Under the pieces are notes generated by a model. The model was given only the letters and a program-made list of their open reading frames with translations. It was not told the DNA's origin and searched no databases. DNA of 64,000 bases from Cytophagaceae bacterium (lineage in GTDB: Bacteria > Bacteroidota > Bacteroidia > Cytophagales > Spirosomataceae). A program made the position numbers and the translations under genes. Positions 47,136 through 57,393 of the stretch are shown here, piece after piece; within the stretch, counting starts at the first letter, position 1, and the number at the start of each line of letters is the position of its first letter. The stretch lies in NCBI GenBank assembly GCA_016722655.1, contig JADKIR010000005.1, positions 1,054,001 to 1,118,000 of the forward strand. The letters are read 5' to 3'.

Positions 47136-47892
47136 ATGAATAGATTAACCGCAATCATTGATGAATGGCAAAAGACTACTATTGCAAAATTATTGGCGGC
47201 AGAGTATCCTCGCTTCTATCAATTTATTTCAAATAGGCTTTTTACAAAAAAGTTTAATGGTCTTCCCTTTACCTTTCTGACTATTGTATTCGTGGCTAAT
47301 CTTTTACTTTTTAATGAAATAGCAGAAAGCATAGAAAACGCTGAATGGATGCTTGCAATTGACAATTCTTTTGCAAAGTATCTCTTCAATAACAGAAATA
47401 CAATGTTAGCGAATTCATTTTTCTATTTTTCTAAATTTGGTTCGTATCAGTTTATAATACCTTTTGCTTTAGTTGTAATTTCTTTATTTATTTTTCAAAA
47501 AAGATTTATCTATGTAATCTCTTTAATGATTGCATTAGCTGGAACAGGCTTGACTTCATTGCTTAGTAAAATTTATTTTCACCGTGTTCGACCAGTTGAT
47601 TTTAGTTTTTACAACGAATCTTCATACTCATTCCCAAGTGGTCATGCAATGTATGCTGTTGCATTTTATGGATTGCTGTTTTACATCATTATCTTGCACA
47701 CTAAAAAGTATCAATTGCTCTGGGCAATTGCTTCCATAGCATTTATATTTCTAATTGGCTTCAGTAGGTTGTATCTGGTTGTTCATTTTTTAAGTGATGT
47801 TTTGCAGGATATTCACTTGGATTTTGTGGTTGCTATTATCAATTAGTATTCTTGAGATGAAAGTAAAAGATTACAAAAAAACTGACACGTAG
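47136..47892 (+). pseudogene. PAP2-family phosphatase with damaged C-terminus
   Basis: Uninterrupted to 47846 (236 aa), with about six membrane helices and all three PAP2 phosphatase motifs: KIYFHRVRP, SYSFPSGHAM and SRLYLVVHFLSDVL. After SDVL the frame reads QDIHLDF, unlike the family. Inserting one G after 47813 and one T in the next T4 run would give SDVLAGYSLGFLWLLLSISI and a stop at 47892, which matches PAP2 proteins. So two single-base losses probably replaced the last helix. Catalytic residues remain. Role: undecaprenyl-diphosphate or lipid phosphate hydrolysis. Confidence 0.65.
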
Positions 47893-48018
47893 AGGTAAGT
47901 CACAATACCTAATAATACAAACTCAAAAAAAATGCTGAACAACATCAATAAACTAGTTGAAACCACCAATGCATTTGGTATAATGGTAATGTATATTAGT
48001 GACTAAAATCTGAAATAG
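47893..48018. other. Convergent intergenic region
   Basis: Short gap between the rightward PAP2 gene and the leftward kinase gene. A 24-codon frame starting MLNNINKLVETTNAF is present, too short to call. Confidence 0.4.
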
Positions 48019-49272
48019 TTAAAAATCAATCGTTAAGGTATGCCACCTGTTTTCATAAATATAGCTAATCCTAAATCCGTAGGTATCACAAATCTGCTTG
48101 ACCAATGCCAAGCCCAAACCCAGCGAATCAGATTGTGAACTATCTTTTTGAAAACGTTCAAAAAGTTGCTCCGTTGGCATTGTAAGTGGGTTACCTGTAT
48201 TTTTTATAATAAGATTACGCTCATTTAGTTCAACATAAAGTTTGCCTCCAATCAGGTTATATTTAATAGCATTACTCATAAGATTATTCAATAAAACATC
48301 CAATAAATATTCATTGATTTTGATTGAAATATTTGGCAAAACATGATTTTCTAAATTCAAATTCTTGTGCTGAATCCAAACATCCAAAAGGTTTAGTTTT
48401 TCAAAAATCGCTTCTGATAAATTAATGTTTTTAGCAAGGTCAAACTGTCTGTTTTCAATTTTGGTCAAAAGTAATAAGGTTTGATTAAGCTTTGAAAGTT
48501 TGCCCAAAGATTCAATCAGAGACCCAATTTGCTGCATTTGGATTTCGGTGAGGTTATTATCTTGTAATAAAAGTTCTAAATTCGAGCCAATAACCGCCAA
48601 AGGTGTTTGGAATTCATGTGAGGCGTTTTCGGTAAAAGATTTAAGACTTTGGTATTCTCTCCTAACTTGTTCGGTCAATGAAAGCAGGTTTTTTTGTAAT
48701 GTTTGAAATTCCGAAATATTGCTCTTTTCAAAAACGATGGATTCTTTTTGAGTGATTTTGAAAGTCTGCAATAAATCCAAAGTTTGATAAAAAGGCTTCC
48801 AAATACTACGAGAAAGGCGATAATTAGCAAAAAATAACATTCCGACCAATAAAATTATCAATCCTGCAAAGGCAGCAAGCAAGGCTTCGATAAGGTCTTC
48901 TGACTCATAAAGAGCTTTTCGGATTTTGATTTGATAATAACCCTCAGAAGTTTTTACACAAAATGCAATTTGTCGAAGTTCAAGTTTTCTTTGAGGAGAA
49001 TTGGTTTGCAATACGGTATCTTTTAATTCGACAGGTACAAGAGTTTTTATTGGATAAACCCAAAATCTATCTAAAAAAGGTAAATCATTTTCAGGCAATT
49101 TTCCATTAATATTTACAAAATCTTCAAATTTTGTTTTTTGAATATATAACCGCTCGGTATCTTCTTCTTCCAAGATTTGTTTCAAAATAACATAACACAA
49201 GACCCCACCAGCAATAGAGGCGATTAGACAGGCAATCAGAAATAAACGAGTGGCTTTGTTTATAAGTGTCAT
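48019..49272 (-). CDS. Sensor histidine kinase
   Basis: 417 aa. Membrane helices at about residues 8-30 and 133-155 bracket a periplasmic sensor region of approximately 100 residues. The dimerisation box has the phospho-His in NASHEFQTPLAVIGSNLELL near 217. HATPase motifs are NLMSNAIKYN (N box) near 330 and SDSLGLGLALVKQIC (G box) near 380. The gene starts inside the stop of the response regulator gene (4-base overlap), so they form one two-component system. Stimulus unknown; neighbours encode PAP2 and outer-membrane proteins, suggesting envelope sensing. Confidence 0.9.
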   Translation of the reverse strand: MTLINKATRLFLIACLIASIAGGVLCYVILKQILEEEDTERLYIQKTKFEDFVNINGKLPENDLPFLDRFWVYPIKTLVPVELKDTVLQTNSPQRKLELRQIAFCVKTSEGYYQIKIRKALYESEDLIEALLAAFAGLIILLVGMLFFANYRLSRSIWKPFYQTLDLLQTFKITQKESIVFEKSNISEFQTLQKNLLSLTEQVRREYQSLKSFTENASHEFQTPLAVIGSNLELLLQDNNLTEIQMQQIGSLIESLGKLSKLNQTLLLLTKIENRQFDLAKNINLSEAIFEKLNLLDVWIQHKNLNLENHVLPNISIKINEYLLDVLLNNLMSNAIKYNLIGGKLYVELNERNLIIKNTGNPLTMPTEQLFERFQKDSSQSDSLGLGLALVKQICDTYGFRISYIYENRWHTLTIDF

Positions 49273-49945
49273 GTAAGACTAAATTTATACCCAACACCAT
49301 ACAGCGTCTGAACGTAGTCGGGGCAGGATGCTTCAATTAGTTTTTTTCTTAAGTTTTTGATATGTGAATACAGAAAATCAAAAGTGTCAGATTGGTCAAT
49401 TTCGTCGCCATAGAGATGTTCTGAAATGGTCGATTTGGGTAAAACCCGATTGTTATTTGCTATAAAATACATCAACAAATCGTATTCTTTCCTTGTAAAT
49501 ATTATACTCTTTGAATCAACCCACACCTCTTTTGCCTCTGGAAGTATTTTAATTTTTCCGAAAATAATTTCATTGTTACCTCCAAATTGTCTTCGTCTTA
49601 AAACAGACTTTACTCTTGAATTGAGTTCTGTCAAATGAAATGGCTTGGTCAAGTAGTCATCCGCACCAAGGTCTAGACCTTTGATTTTATCATCAAGAGC
49701 ATTTTTTGCTGAGATGATAATAATGCCAGTGGGTGATTGTTTTTTTTGAGTAGTTCAACGATTGAAAATCCTGAGCCATTGGGCAACATTATATCTACCA
49801 ATACACAGTCATATTCATAAACACCGATTTTATCCTCTGCTTCAGGCAAATTCGAAACCCATTCACATATATAACCTTCGCCTATCAAAAACTTCTGAAT
49901 ATTGATAGCTAAAGCCTTTTCGTCTTCTATTAAGAGTATTTTCAT
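49269..49945 (-). pseudogene. OmpR-family response regulator split by one-base frameshift
   Basis: From the ATG at 49945 the receiver domain begins MKILLIEDEKALAINI with the phospho-Asp in CVLVDIMLPNGSGF. In the A8 run (plus-strand T run 49740-49747) one A is missing. Adding it turns the frame into LKKKQSPTGIIIISAKNALD, DKIKGLDLGADDYLTKPFHL, and then the OmpR-type winged helix (EYDLLMYFIANNNRVLPKST, YGVGYKFSLT end). Total 226 aa. As written, the DNA-binding half would start at 49652 without a receiver. Partner of the kinase at 48019. Confidence 0.8.
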
Positions 49946-50249
49946 GATACAAAGTAGCAAAAAGATTCTGTATTGATTTTGGATTTTTCAAAATTCAGGA
50001 TTGCTACAGAATCAGACAATACCTTTCGAATAAAAAAACAATATTTTATTATAGGCCACGAAACACCTTTTATCGGTGTATGGTAGTGAACCCTGAAAGC
50101 AAATTAGGGAATCAAATTAATTAAAAATTAGAAAATAACGATTGCCTTACATAATCAAACCAATTTAGATTATTATGTTCATTTTAGTTTCCACCATTAT
50201 AAAAAAGCATTAGGATAAAATGAATTTAAAAATTGGAAGTATTCAAAAT
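49946..50249. other. Divergent intergenic region
   Basis: About 300 bases upstream of the response regulator and the Omp85-like gene. No gene or clear operator seen; AT-rich. Confidence 0.45.
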
Positions 50250-51422
50250 ATGTACAAGTCCCTGATTTTCATTTTCGTTTCTATTACATCATGTTATGGT
50301 CAAACACAAGATTCATCCGCACATAGTTTGCTTGATGCTTATGATTTAATGCACAAGATTTTAAAAAAACAAACCTCAGATACATCATCAGCAGAAGTAT
50401 TTAAGCAATCACTCACCATGGTGCCTGGCTTTGGTTATAGTCAATTAAAAGGTTTGGCTCTTGTTTTAGAGGGTAATTTTTCATTTAAGGCTTCAGAGGA
50501 TGCAAAAGTTTCAGTAATTGTCTTTGTACCCGAAATAACCTTCAAAAAATATTTTGTACCTCGGGTTACTTCAAGTATATGGCTCAATCACAACCAAATA
50601 AATATAAATACCGATTGGAGATTCTACAGATACATAGGTATTGATTTTGGAATAGGAAGCAAAACAGCAAGCACCAATTTTAATCATTATAATTTTGATT
50701 ATTACCGTATCCATCAAACAATTTCCAAAGCCGTATTGCCCGATTTTTTAATAGGTGTAGGTTACAATTTAGACATACATAATCGTATTTCCAGTATAGG
50801 AAAAGTAAATGCCTTAAACAGTGATGGTCTGCAGGTAAGTCAAAGTACTGTTTCTTCTGGATTAGTTTTAAATCTATTATATGATAATCGCCAAAACGAA
50901 AACTTTCCTGTTGGTAAAGAGACTTTTGCATCAGTTTCCCTTATTCAAAATCTCAAATTATTTAATGGTACAAGTAGGTATGAATCGGTTTTAGGCGATT
51001 TCAGAAAATACTATTCTAACCAAACCTTTCCTTCAAATGTCTTGGCTATAAGATCATTTAATTGGTTTACAATTGGTCAAAAAATTCCCTATTTTGATCT
51101 GCCTGCCGCAATGAATGACCAGTATAACAGTATTTCTAGGCCTTTCATTGAAGGACGTTTTAGGGGTAAAAATTTAATCTATATGGAGGCCGAATATCGA
51201 TTTAATATAACAAAAAATGAATTTTTTGGAGGGGCATTCTTTTTGAATTCAAGCTCATTTTCAGAACTCACCTCAAACAAATTTGAAAAAATTAACACAG
51301 GGGCTGGTGCAAGCCTAAGAATCAAAGTAAATAAAAAATCAAAAGTCTATTTGGTGGCATCTTATGGCATTGGTAGCAAAGGTGCCAAGGGTTTTAGTTT
51401 TAGTTTGGGTGATCTCTATTAA
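50250..51422 (+). CDS. Omp85/BamA C-terminal-like outer-membrane barrel
   Basis: 390 aa from the ATG at 50250 (signal peptide MYKSLIFIFVSITSCYGQ); an ATG 30 bases earlier is possible. After a polar N-terminal approximately 60 residues comes a 16-strand-type barrel of the surface-antigen family: GLVLNLLYDNRQNENFPVGK near 220, RPFIEGRFRGKNLIYMEAEY near 320 and the end GFSFSLGDLY. There are no POTRA domains, so it is not BamA itself. Small barrels of this type occur with phospholipases or two-component systems in Bacteroidota; function unknown. Confidence 0.78.
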   Translation: MYKSLIFIFVSITSCYGQTQDSSAHSLLDAYDLMHKILKKQTSDTSSAEVFKQSLTMVPGFGYSQLKGLALVLEGNFSFKASEDAKVSVIVFVPEITFKKYFVPRVTSSIWLNHNQININTDWRFYRYIGIDFGIGSKTASTNFNHYNFDYYRIHQTISKAVLPDFLIGVGYNLDIHNRISSIGKVNALNSDGLQVSQSTVSSGLVLNLLYDNRQNENFPVGKETFASVSLIQNLKLFNGTSRYESVLGDFRKYYSNQTFPSNVLAIRSFNWFTIGQKIPYFDLPAAMNDQYNSISRPFIEGRFRGKNLIYMEAEYRFNITKNEFFGGAFFLNSSSFSELTSNKFEKINTGAGASLRIKVNKKSKVYLVASYGIGSKGAKGFSFSLGDLY

Positions 51423-51568
51423 TCAGAATGTTTACAGAATTGGTATTTAGCTTTGGCAAAAATTAAAATATTTTTCAATAAGGGCAACATATATAAGGGG
51501 TTTAGGGTATTGGGAATATTCATGAAAACTTAAAGAATTTGTAAATTCAAGATTTAAGATTTTAACAA

Positions 51569-51841
51569 ATGACTTTCGATCCAATTTTTATTTCAAAATA
51601 TCTTGAGAGGCACCTTGGAATTGAATCTATGCATTTAAGTTATACAACCAACCTAAGAGAGGATTTAAAAATGAGCGAAAAAGAAATAGCTGAACTATTG
51701 ACATTTTTAGTAGAGAAATGTGACCCTTTTTCATCCAAAATTTTGAAAACATCGAGGTTCGAGTACATAATTGATATTATATTTTTCTTTGCATTGAACG
51801 AAATTAAGCATGAATTTAAATTTCAAATACATAAAAATTAA
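51569..51841 (+). CDS. Small hypothetical protein
   Basis: 90 aa. The segment ESMHLSYTTNLREDLKMSEK with EIAELLTFLVEKCD has the helical look of acyl-carrier-like folds, but there is no phosphopantetheine DSL motif. A hydrophobic stretch (IIDIIFFFALN) lies near the end. No family recognised. A 28-codon frame (MNCEEKQWLESAGFLVLSHK start, 51846) follows immediately. Confidence 0.5.
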   Translation: MTFDPIFISKYLERHLGIESMHLSYTTNLREDLKMSEKEIAELLTFLVEKCDPFSSKILKTSRFEYIIDIIFFFALNEIKHEFKFQIHKN

Positions 51842-51998
51842 GAAAATGAATTGTGAAGAAAAACAGTGGCTTGAATCAGCCGGTTTTTTAGTACTCTCAC
51901 ACAAGAAATATAATTATCAAAATCTGGAATAGTTGTTTAATAATTTTCAAGGAAGTAATCCAATAAATGAAATCAGTGAGTATTAAAATCAAGAATAC

Positions 51999-52646
51999 AT
52001 GTCAAAAATAAATTTTATAGCAGTCCTAATATTGCTTAGTTCATCATTCAGAAGTTATTCACAAGTGCCTAATTGGCGATTTATCAAGGAATCTGATGGT
52101 ATAAAGGTATACTATCGCGAAATCCCGAACAAGAATATTAATGAGGTAAAAATTATTACCTACTTTGATTCAAATTTAAGCACAATAGTAGAAGCCCTAC
52201 GAGATGTTGATGCATACCCAAATTGGGTTTATAAAGCCGTTTCTTCAAAAGCAATCAAACGCTTCAATCAAAATGAAATGATATACTACAACAAGCTTGA
52301 TTTTCCATGGCCATTAAGTGATAGAGATATCGCTATTCATACTAAAGTAATACAGAATCAGCTCAATAAAGAAGTGGTTTCCATTTCTTATGCCGAGGCC
52401 AATGCAGTTCCAAAACTTAAAAATTATGTTAGGATTGATGAGTTTACCTCAAAATGGGTTTTTAAACCTAATGGCAGTTTGGTTCAAGGCGAATATGTTT
52501 TTAGGTCAAACCCTGGGGGTAATATTCCAGCATGGCTGGTAAATCTTAGCCTAGACGAAGGTCCTGTTAAAACAATCCAAAATTTCAAAAATATTTTATT
52601 GGATAAAAAGTACACCATTAAAAACGATTTGGCAATTCTAAATTAA
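51999..52646 (+). CDS. START/SRPBCC domain protein
   Basis: 215 aa with a signal peptide (ends FRSYSQ). The START-like fold is seen in WRFIKESDGIKVYYREIPNK, VDAYPNWVYKAVSSKAIKRF, FPWPLSDRDIAIHTKV and IPAWLVNLSLDEGPVKTIQN. Such secreted START proteins are common in Bacteroidota next to lipid or sterol-type genes. It starts an apparent operon with the TonB receptor (17 bases later), DUF4249 and sterol-desaturase genes, so a hydrophobic ligand is a reasonable inference. Confidence 0.85.
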   Translation: MSKINFIAVLILLSSSFRSYSQVPNWRFIKESDGIKVYYREIPNKNINEVKIITYFDSNLSTIVEALRDVDAYPNWVYKAVSSKAIKRFNQNEMIYYNKLDFPWPLSDRDIAIHTKVIQNQLNKEVVSISYAEANAVPKLKNYVRIDEFTSKWVFKPNGSLVQGEYVFRSNPGGNIPAWLVNLSLDEGPVKTIQNFKNILLDKKYTIKNDLAILN

Positions 52647-52663
52647 CCTTCAATTCAAATAAA

Positions 52664-54952
52664 ATGGCCTTTAAATATTTTCTTTCCTTGGGCATTATTC
52701 TATTTATCTTAAAAGCTGAAGCACAGAGCTATACCATAAGTGGTTATATCAAAGATGCCAAGTCAGGTGAAGCCGTCATAGGTGCAAGCATTTTCATCTC
52801 TAATACAAAAAGTGGAACAACCGCCAATACGTATGGGTTTTATTCCATTTCTTTTAAGTCAACCGATACCCTCGGGATTGTATTTTCATCTTTAGGATAT
52901 AAGCCTCAGATAAAAAAAATACCTGGCAATAAGAACCATGCATTAAATATTAATCTAATGGAAAATTCATCAGACCTTGATGAAATAGTCGTAACTACAA
53001 CCAAAAACGACGATAATGTTCAAAAAACCCAAATGGGAATTATAGATGTACCAATGAAACTTGCAAATTCTTTGCCTGTAATTTTGGGCGAACGTGACAT
53101 TATGAAGATAATACAACTATTGCCAGGCGTGCAAGCGGGTAATGAAGGAACTACTGGATTTTATGTTAGAGGCGGCAATTCAGACCAAAATCTGGTTCAG
53201 TTAGACGAGGCTACTGTTTATAACCCCAATCACCTTTTTGGCCTATTTAGCACATTTAACTCAAATGCTCTCAATAGGGTCTCATTAATAAAGGGCGGTT
53301 TTCCTGCTCAATATGGTGGTCGGTTATCATCAGCATTGGACATTACTATGAAGGAGGGTAATAACAAAAAGTTAGGTGTTCAAGGCGGAATAGGTTTGAT
53401 ATCTTCTAATCTAACGGTAGAAGGTCCACTTAAAAAAGAAAAAGGTTCCTTTATTTTTTCGGGTAGGCGTACCTATGTCGATTTGCTTGCAAAACCATTT
53501 ATAAAAGGTATTGGCTACACTTTTTACGACCTAAACGCTAAAATTAATTATCAAATTACGCCAAAAGACAAACTTTTTCTAAGTACTTTTTATGGCAACG
53601 ACAATGCGAATTATACAGGAGCCAGCAGTTTAAATTATGGTATAGGCTTTGGAAATAGCACTGCAACAGTGAGATGGAATCATTTATTCAATCAAAAACT
53701 TTTTGTTAATAGTTCCTTTATTTTAAACTCCTATCATTTGGCACTTTCAACTATCCAAAGTGGATATGTTGCTCAATTGTATTCATCTATTAAAGATATA
53801 AATGCAAAGGCTGATTTTGAATATTATCCCAGTCAAAGGCATAATATAAAATTTGGGCTAAATTATAGTAATCATACCTTTGCACCATTTTCATCAGGCT
53901 TAAAAATCCCCAAGAGTGGTAAAATTCCAAAATTTAATGTGGACAGTTTAGCAATTAAAGCACATACCAATGAAATGGCCTTATACTTCAATGATGAAAT
54001 AAAAATATCTAATAGTTTTAGTTTAAATATAGGAGTACGAGCCCCTTATTTTTACACCCAAACCGTTTCTTACAAGTATTTAGAACCTCGATTGTCCACC
54101 AAACTAAACCTAAACCCCGAAACCTCCCTAAAATTGTCATATACAGTTATGAATCAATTTTTGCATTTGATTCCAAATTCAACGGCCTCGCTACCTACAG
54201 ACATCTGGATTCCAGCAAGTAAAGTCACATCACCACAAAATTCAAAGCAAGTTTCCTTAGGAGTGTTTCGAAATTTCAAAGACAACACATTTAAGACTAG
54301 CTTGGAAGTGTATTACAAAGACATGAAAAATCAAGCTCTATTCAAAGAAGGTGCATTGCTTACTCAAGTCACTGTAATTGAAGATAATTTAGTTTTTGGC
54401 AAAGGCAATAGTTATGGGGCTGAACTCTTTGTCGAAAAAACTGCAGGAAAGTTAAACGGTTGGCTTGCCTACACGCTATCGTGGTCTAATCAAATATTTA
54501 AAGACTTAAATATGGGAAAAGAGTTTCCATTTGCTTACGATCGCCGACACAACCTTTCATTGGTCGGTAATTACGATCTATCAAAAAAGTGGATACTCTC
54601 AGCTGCCTTTGTTTTCAATACTGGTCGTCCCTTCACATTGCCGATAGGTAGGGTGGATGTTGGCAATGGTGGTACATTATACAATGGCACCTATGCTGAT
54701 TATGGAGGTAGAAATAATTATAGATTAAATAATTTTCATCGCCTAGATATTAGTGCTATATATAAAAAACCAAGAAAGATTTTCCATAAAATGTATGATT
54801 CGGAGTGGGTGTTTAGTGTATATAATTTATACAGCCGAAGAAATCCCTATTTTGTTTATTTAAGTACAGATGACATAACCAAGGTGCCAGTAGCAAAGCA
54901 AGTTTCACTACTGCCTGCCATTCCAAGTGTCAGTTATAATTTTAAATTCTAA
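52664..54952 (+). CDS. TonB-dependent receptor
   Basis: 762 aa. Signal peptide (ends LKAEAQ), CarboxypepD_reg-like domain (YTISGYIKDAKSGEAVIGAS), and a TonB box-like DEIVVTTTKNDD near 110. The plug is seen in IQLLPGVQAGNEGTTGFYVR, GGNSDQNLVQLDEATVYNPN and GGFPAQYGGRLSSALDITMK. A 22-strand barrel follows, ending in SVSYNFKF. It imports or binds an unknown ligand across the outer membrane. The DUF4249 lipoprotein gene begins 2 bases after the stop; this receptor/DUF4249 pair is a frequent SusC/SusD-like arrangement. Confidence 0.92.
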   Translation: MAFKYFLSLGIILFILKAEAQSYTISGYIKDAKSGEAVIGASIFISNTKSGTTANTYGFYSISFKSTDTLGIVFSSLGYKPQIKKIPGNKNHALNINLMENSSDLDEIVVTTTKNDDNVQKTQMGIIDVPMKLANSLPVILGERDIMKIIQLLPGVQAGNEGTTGFYVRGGNSDQNLVQLDEATVYNPNHLFGLFSTFNSNALNRVSLIKGGFPAQYGGRLSSALDITMKEGNNKKLGVQGGIGLISSNLTVEGPLKKEKGSFIFSGRRTYVDLLAKPFIKGIGYTFYDLNAKINYQITPKDKLFLSTFYGNDNANYTGASSLNYGIGFGNSTATVRWNHLFNQKLFVNSSFILNSYHLALSTIQSGYVAQLYSSIKDINAKADFEYYPSQRHNIKFGLNYSNHTFAPFSSGLKIPKSGKIPKFNVDSLAIKAHTNEMALYFNDEIKISNSFSLNIGVRAPYFYTQTVSYKYLEPRLSTKLNLNPETSLKLSYTVMNQFLHLIPNSTASLPTDIWIPASKVTSPQNSKQVSLGVFRNFKDNTFKTSLEVYYKDMKNQALFKEGALLTQVTVIEDNLVFGKGNSYGAELFVEKTAGKLNGWLAYTLSWSNQIFKDLNMGKEFPFAYDRRHNLSLVGNYDLSKKWILSAAFVFNTGRPFTLPIGRVDVGNGGTLYNGTYADYGGRNNYRLNNFHRLDISAIYKKPRKIFHKMYDSEWVFSVYNLYSRRNPYFVYLSTDDITKVPVAKQVSLLPAIPSVSYNFKF

Positions 54953-54956
54953 GAAA

Positions 54957-55853
54957 ATGAGAAAACTTATTTATATTTTCAGTGCCATATTTCTTATACC
55001 GACTATTTTTTCTTGCGAACAAGTTGTGGTCTTAAAGGCCAAGCCTTATAAGGATCAATTATCTATTGAATGTCTGCTTGTGCCGGGGCAAGTACCAAAA
55101 TTATATTTAAATAAATCTGTCGCCTTTTTTAGTTCAAAAATTAGTAGTTCCGATTTATTTATAAACAATGCAGTGGTTAAAATTCAAAATGGCGATGCTG
55201 TTGATATTTTGCAACCCACATCAGAAAAAAATCCTTTTTTGTGTCAAGAAACATATTATTATTTGGGTAAAATTCCATCAGAAGTTAATAAAACCTATAA
55301 GTTGGAAGTAATTTATAATGGAAACACTTATTCAGCCGAAACTACCATTAAGCAATCAAAACCAATTCTCAAAAGTATTGATTATACTTCAAAATTTAAC
55401 GACGTTTATGGCGAACACGAAGGCATAATATTGAATTTTGAAGACATTCCAAATGAAAGCAATAACTATCGGTTTCAAATGATTAGGCAAGTTGATAGTA
55501 CAGTGAGGACTGCAAGCAATAAAATTTATAGATCTGAATGCAACGGGGCGATGCCCTTTACAGTAAATGAGATTGGAAGAACAGTTTATAATGATGAAAA
55601 TAAAAATGGTTTGCCAATGAGCTTTGTTATAGAACCAGCCTATACACACAAGAAAGGGCAGGTGGGCAAAGTATATCTTCAAACAATGGATAGTAATTCT
55701 GCTATTTTCTTTGATGCTCTAGATCGGCAAAAATTGGCCACCAGTAATCCTTTCGTTGAGCCAGTTTTCTTAAAAAGCCAAATTAAAGGATGTATAGGTG
55801 TATTTGGTCATTTAAACATATCCGATCCAATCGAATTTACATTTCCTGAATAA
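54957..55853 (+). CDS. DUF4249 lipoprotein
   Basis: 298 aa from the ATG at 54957, chosen for its lipoprotein signal (MRKLIYIFSAIFLIPTIFSC). The lipobox FSC is followed by EQVVVLKAKPYKDQLSIECL. DUF4249 features include the VPKLYLNKSVAFF strand, a YYLGKIPSEVNKTYKLEVIY immunoglobulin-like unit and the conserved C-terminal IGVFGHLNISDPIEF. It is expected to be surface or periplasmic and to act with the preceding TonB receptor in ligand capture. Confidence 0.87.
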   Translation: MRKLIYIFSAIFLIPTIFSCEQVVVLKAKPYKDQLSIECLLVPGQVPKLYLNKSVAFFSSKISSSDLFINNAVVKIQNGDAVDILQPTSEKNPFLCQETYYYLGKIPSEVNKTYKLEVIYNGNTYSAETTIKQSKPILKSIDYTSKFNDVYGEHEGIILNFEDIPNESNNYRFQMIRQVDSTVRTASNKIYRSECNGAMPFTVNEIGRTVYNDENKNGLPMSFVIEPAYTHKKGQVGKVYLQTMDSNSAIFFDALDRQKLATSNPFVEPVFLKSQIKGCIGVFGHLNISDPIEFTFPE

Positions 55854-55863
55854 TTACAAAAAT

Positions 55864-56682
55864 ATGAATATCACTACCTTTTTTAACGAAAATCACAAGA
55901 TTACTCATGGCTTAATCTTTATGATTGTTTTTTTAATATGTTTAAATTTGGAGTATCTTTTTGGCGTAAGCGACAAAAAAGTCAAGTTTAAGAACATCAG
56001 AACCAATTTAATGTTCATCCTACCAGGGTTTGTTTTTCAAAATATTTTAGGATTAGTATTTGTAAAAGTTTTAATATGGGAAAACCTTAATCATTTCGGC
56101 CTATTATCTTATTTTAATATGCATTCCACCACGCAGCAATTAATGATAAGTTTTATTGTTCTGGATTTTTTTTATTGGTTATATCATTTTTTAATGCATA
56201 AATACAGTGTCGTGTGGCGGTTTCATGCAGTTCACCATTCAGATAAGGTATTAAATGTTAGTACCTCTTTAAGAGAACATCCAGTCGAAACTACAATTCG
56301 TTTGAGTCATTATATGTTAATTACTTGGTTATTGGGACCGATGGTTTGGCTTATAAGTTTACATCAATTTGTTCAAATTTTAAGTAAAATTATTATTCAT
56401 AGCAATTGGAGGCTGCCTGATAACATCGATAAATATCTATCATATTTGATATTAACGCCAAACATGCATCATGTACATCATCATGAAAAGCAACCTTATA
56501 CAGACAGTAACTTTGGTGATTTATTTAGCATTTGGGATCGTGCTTTTGGAACATTTCAGTTTTTGCCAAAAGAAAAAGTGATTTTTGGTTTAGATGTAGA
56601 AATATTTAAAGAAAACCCCCAAACATTAAGGTTTAAAGAATTAATAAAACTTCCTTTTGGTAAGCAAAAGTTAAACAATTGA
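55864..56682 (+). CDS. Sterol desaturase/fatty-acid hydroxylase superfamily protein
   Basis: 272 aa with four or more membrane helices and the di-iron histidine boxes HFLMH near residue 108, HAVHH near 122 and NMHHVHHHE near 199. These define the fatty-acid hydroxylase/sterol desaturase superfamily, which hydroxylates or desaturates lipids, carotenoids or quinone-like compounds. It begins 10 bases after the DUF4249 stop and ends the START-TonB-DUF4249 gene set. Exact substrate not deducible. Confidence 0.9.
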   Translation: MNITTFFNENHKITHGLIFMIVFLICLNLEYLFGVSDKKVKFKNIRTNLMFILPGFVFQNILGLVFVKVLIWENLNHFGLLSYFNMHSTTQQLMISFIVLDFFYWLYHFLMHKYSVVWRFHAVHHSDKVLNVSTSLREHPVETTIRLSHYMLITWLLGPMVWLISLHQFVQILSKIIIHSNWRLPDNIDKYLSYLILTPNMHHVHHHEKQPYTDSNFGDLFSIWDRAFGTFQFLPKEKVIFGLDVEIFKENPQTLRFKELIKLPFGKQKLNN

Positions 56683-56801
56683 AATTGCACTATTTGACCT
56701 TTTTTGATGGCTAATGGTTCAAAATTACGATTCTGAAAACATAAAATTTAAATCAATTTCAATTGATCTAATAGCTTATTTTTTACCAATTTAAAGATTA
56801 T

Positions 56802-57227
56802 TTATTTCCAAATTAAGAATAACATTCCTATTAAAATTAAACCACCACCAATCAATATTTTAGGCGTGATGGGTTCTTTCAAAATCAAAAATGATAATAT
56901 TAAAGTAACCACTATACTGGCCTTGTCGATACTGGCGATGTATGAAACAGGTCCTAATTTCATTGCCCTGTAATAAAAAATCCAAGAAACTGCTGTTGTC
57001 AACCCTGAAATACTTAAAAATATCCAGTTTTTAGCTGGTGCTTGTTGAATTTCACTGTAGGCATTTTTAAATATAAAAGCATTCGTAAAAACTAGTGCGA
57101 AAACGACGGAAGTTCTAATAGTAAGAGCTGTATCACTGCTCAAGTCTTTCATTCCGAATTTTGCAATTACTGAAGTTAGACCAGCAAAAATCATAGAAAC
57201 GATAGCATAGATTGTCCATTTTTCCAT
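56802..57227 (-). CDS. EamA-domain transporter, single-repeat
   Basis: 141 aa with five hydrophobic helices making one EamA (drug/metabolite transporter) unit: YAIVSMIFAGLTSVIAKFGM at the start, AVSWIFYYRAMKLGPVSYIA in the middle and FLILKEPITPKILIGGGLIL at the end. Typical DMT proteins have two such units; single-unit versions are known and act as dimers. Leftward, convergent to the desaturase gene. Confidence 0.87.
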   Translation of the reverse strand: MEKWTIYAIVSMIFAGLTSVIAKFGMKDLSSDTALTIRTSVVFALVFTNAFIFKNAYSEIQQAPAKNWIFLSISGLTTAVSWIFYYRAMKLGPVSYIASIDKASIVVTLILSFLILKEPITPKILIGGGLILIGMLFLIWK

Positions 57228-57393
57228 ATTTTCTTTATTTTTGTAAAAATAGGGCCATTCGCAACTTATATGGAGTAAAATGAATTAATTTTTAATTAAG
57301 GTATATTAGAGAGGTAATTTGGATTTGAGTTTTAACTATAGTTACCCCGATATTTAATACCAGTGATTAAGTTGAAAAAACTTAAATTGCTGT

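Noticed and set aside
47932..48006. 24-codon frame MLNNINKLVETTNAF
   Set aside because: Too short, no clear ribosome binding site and no neighbour support.
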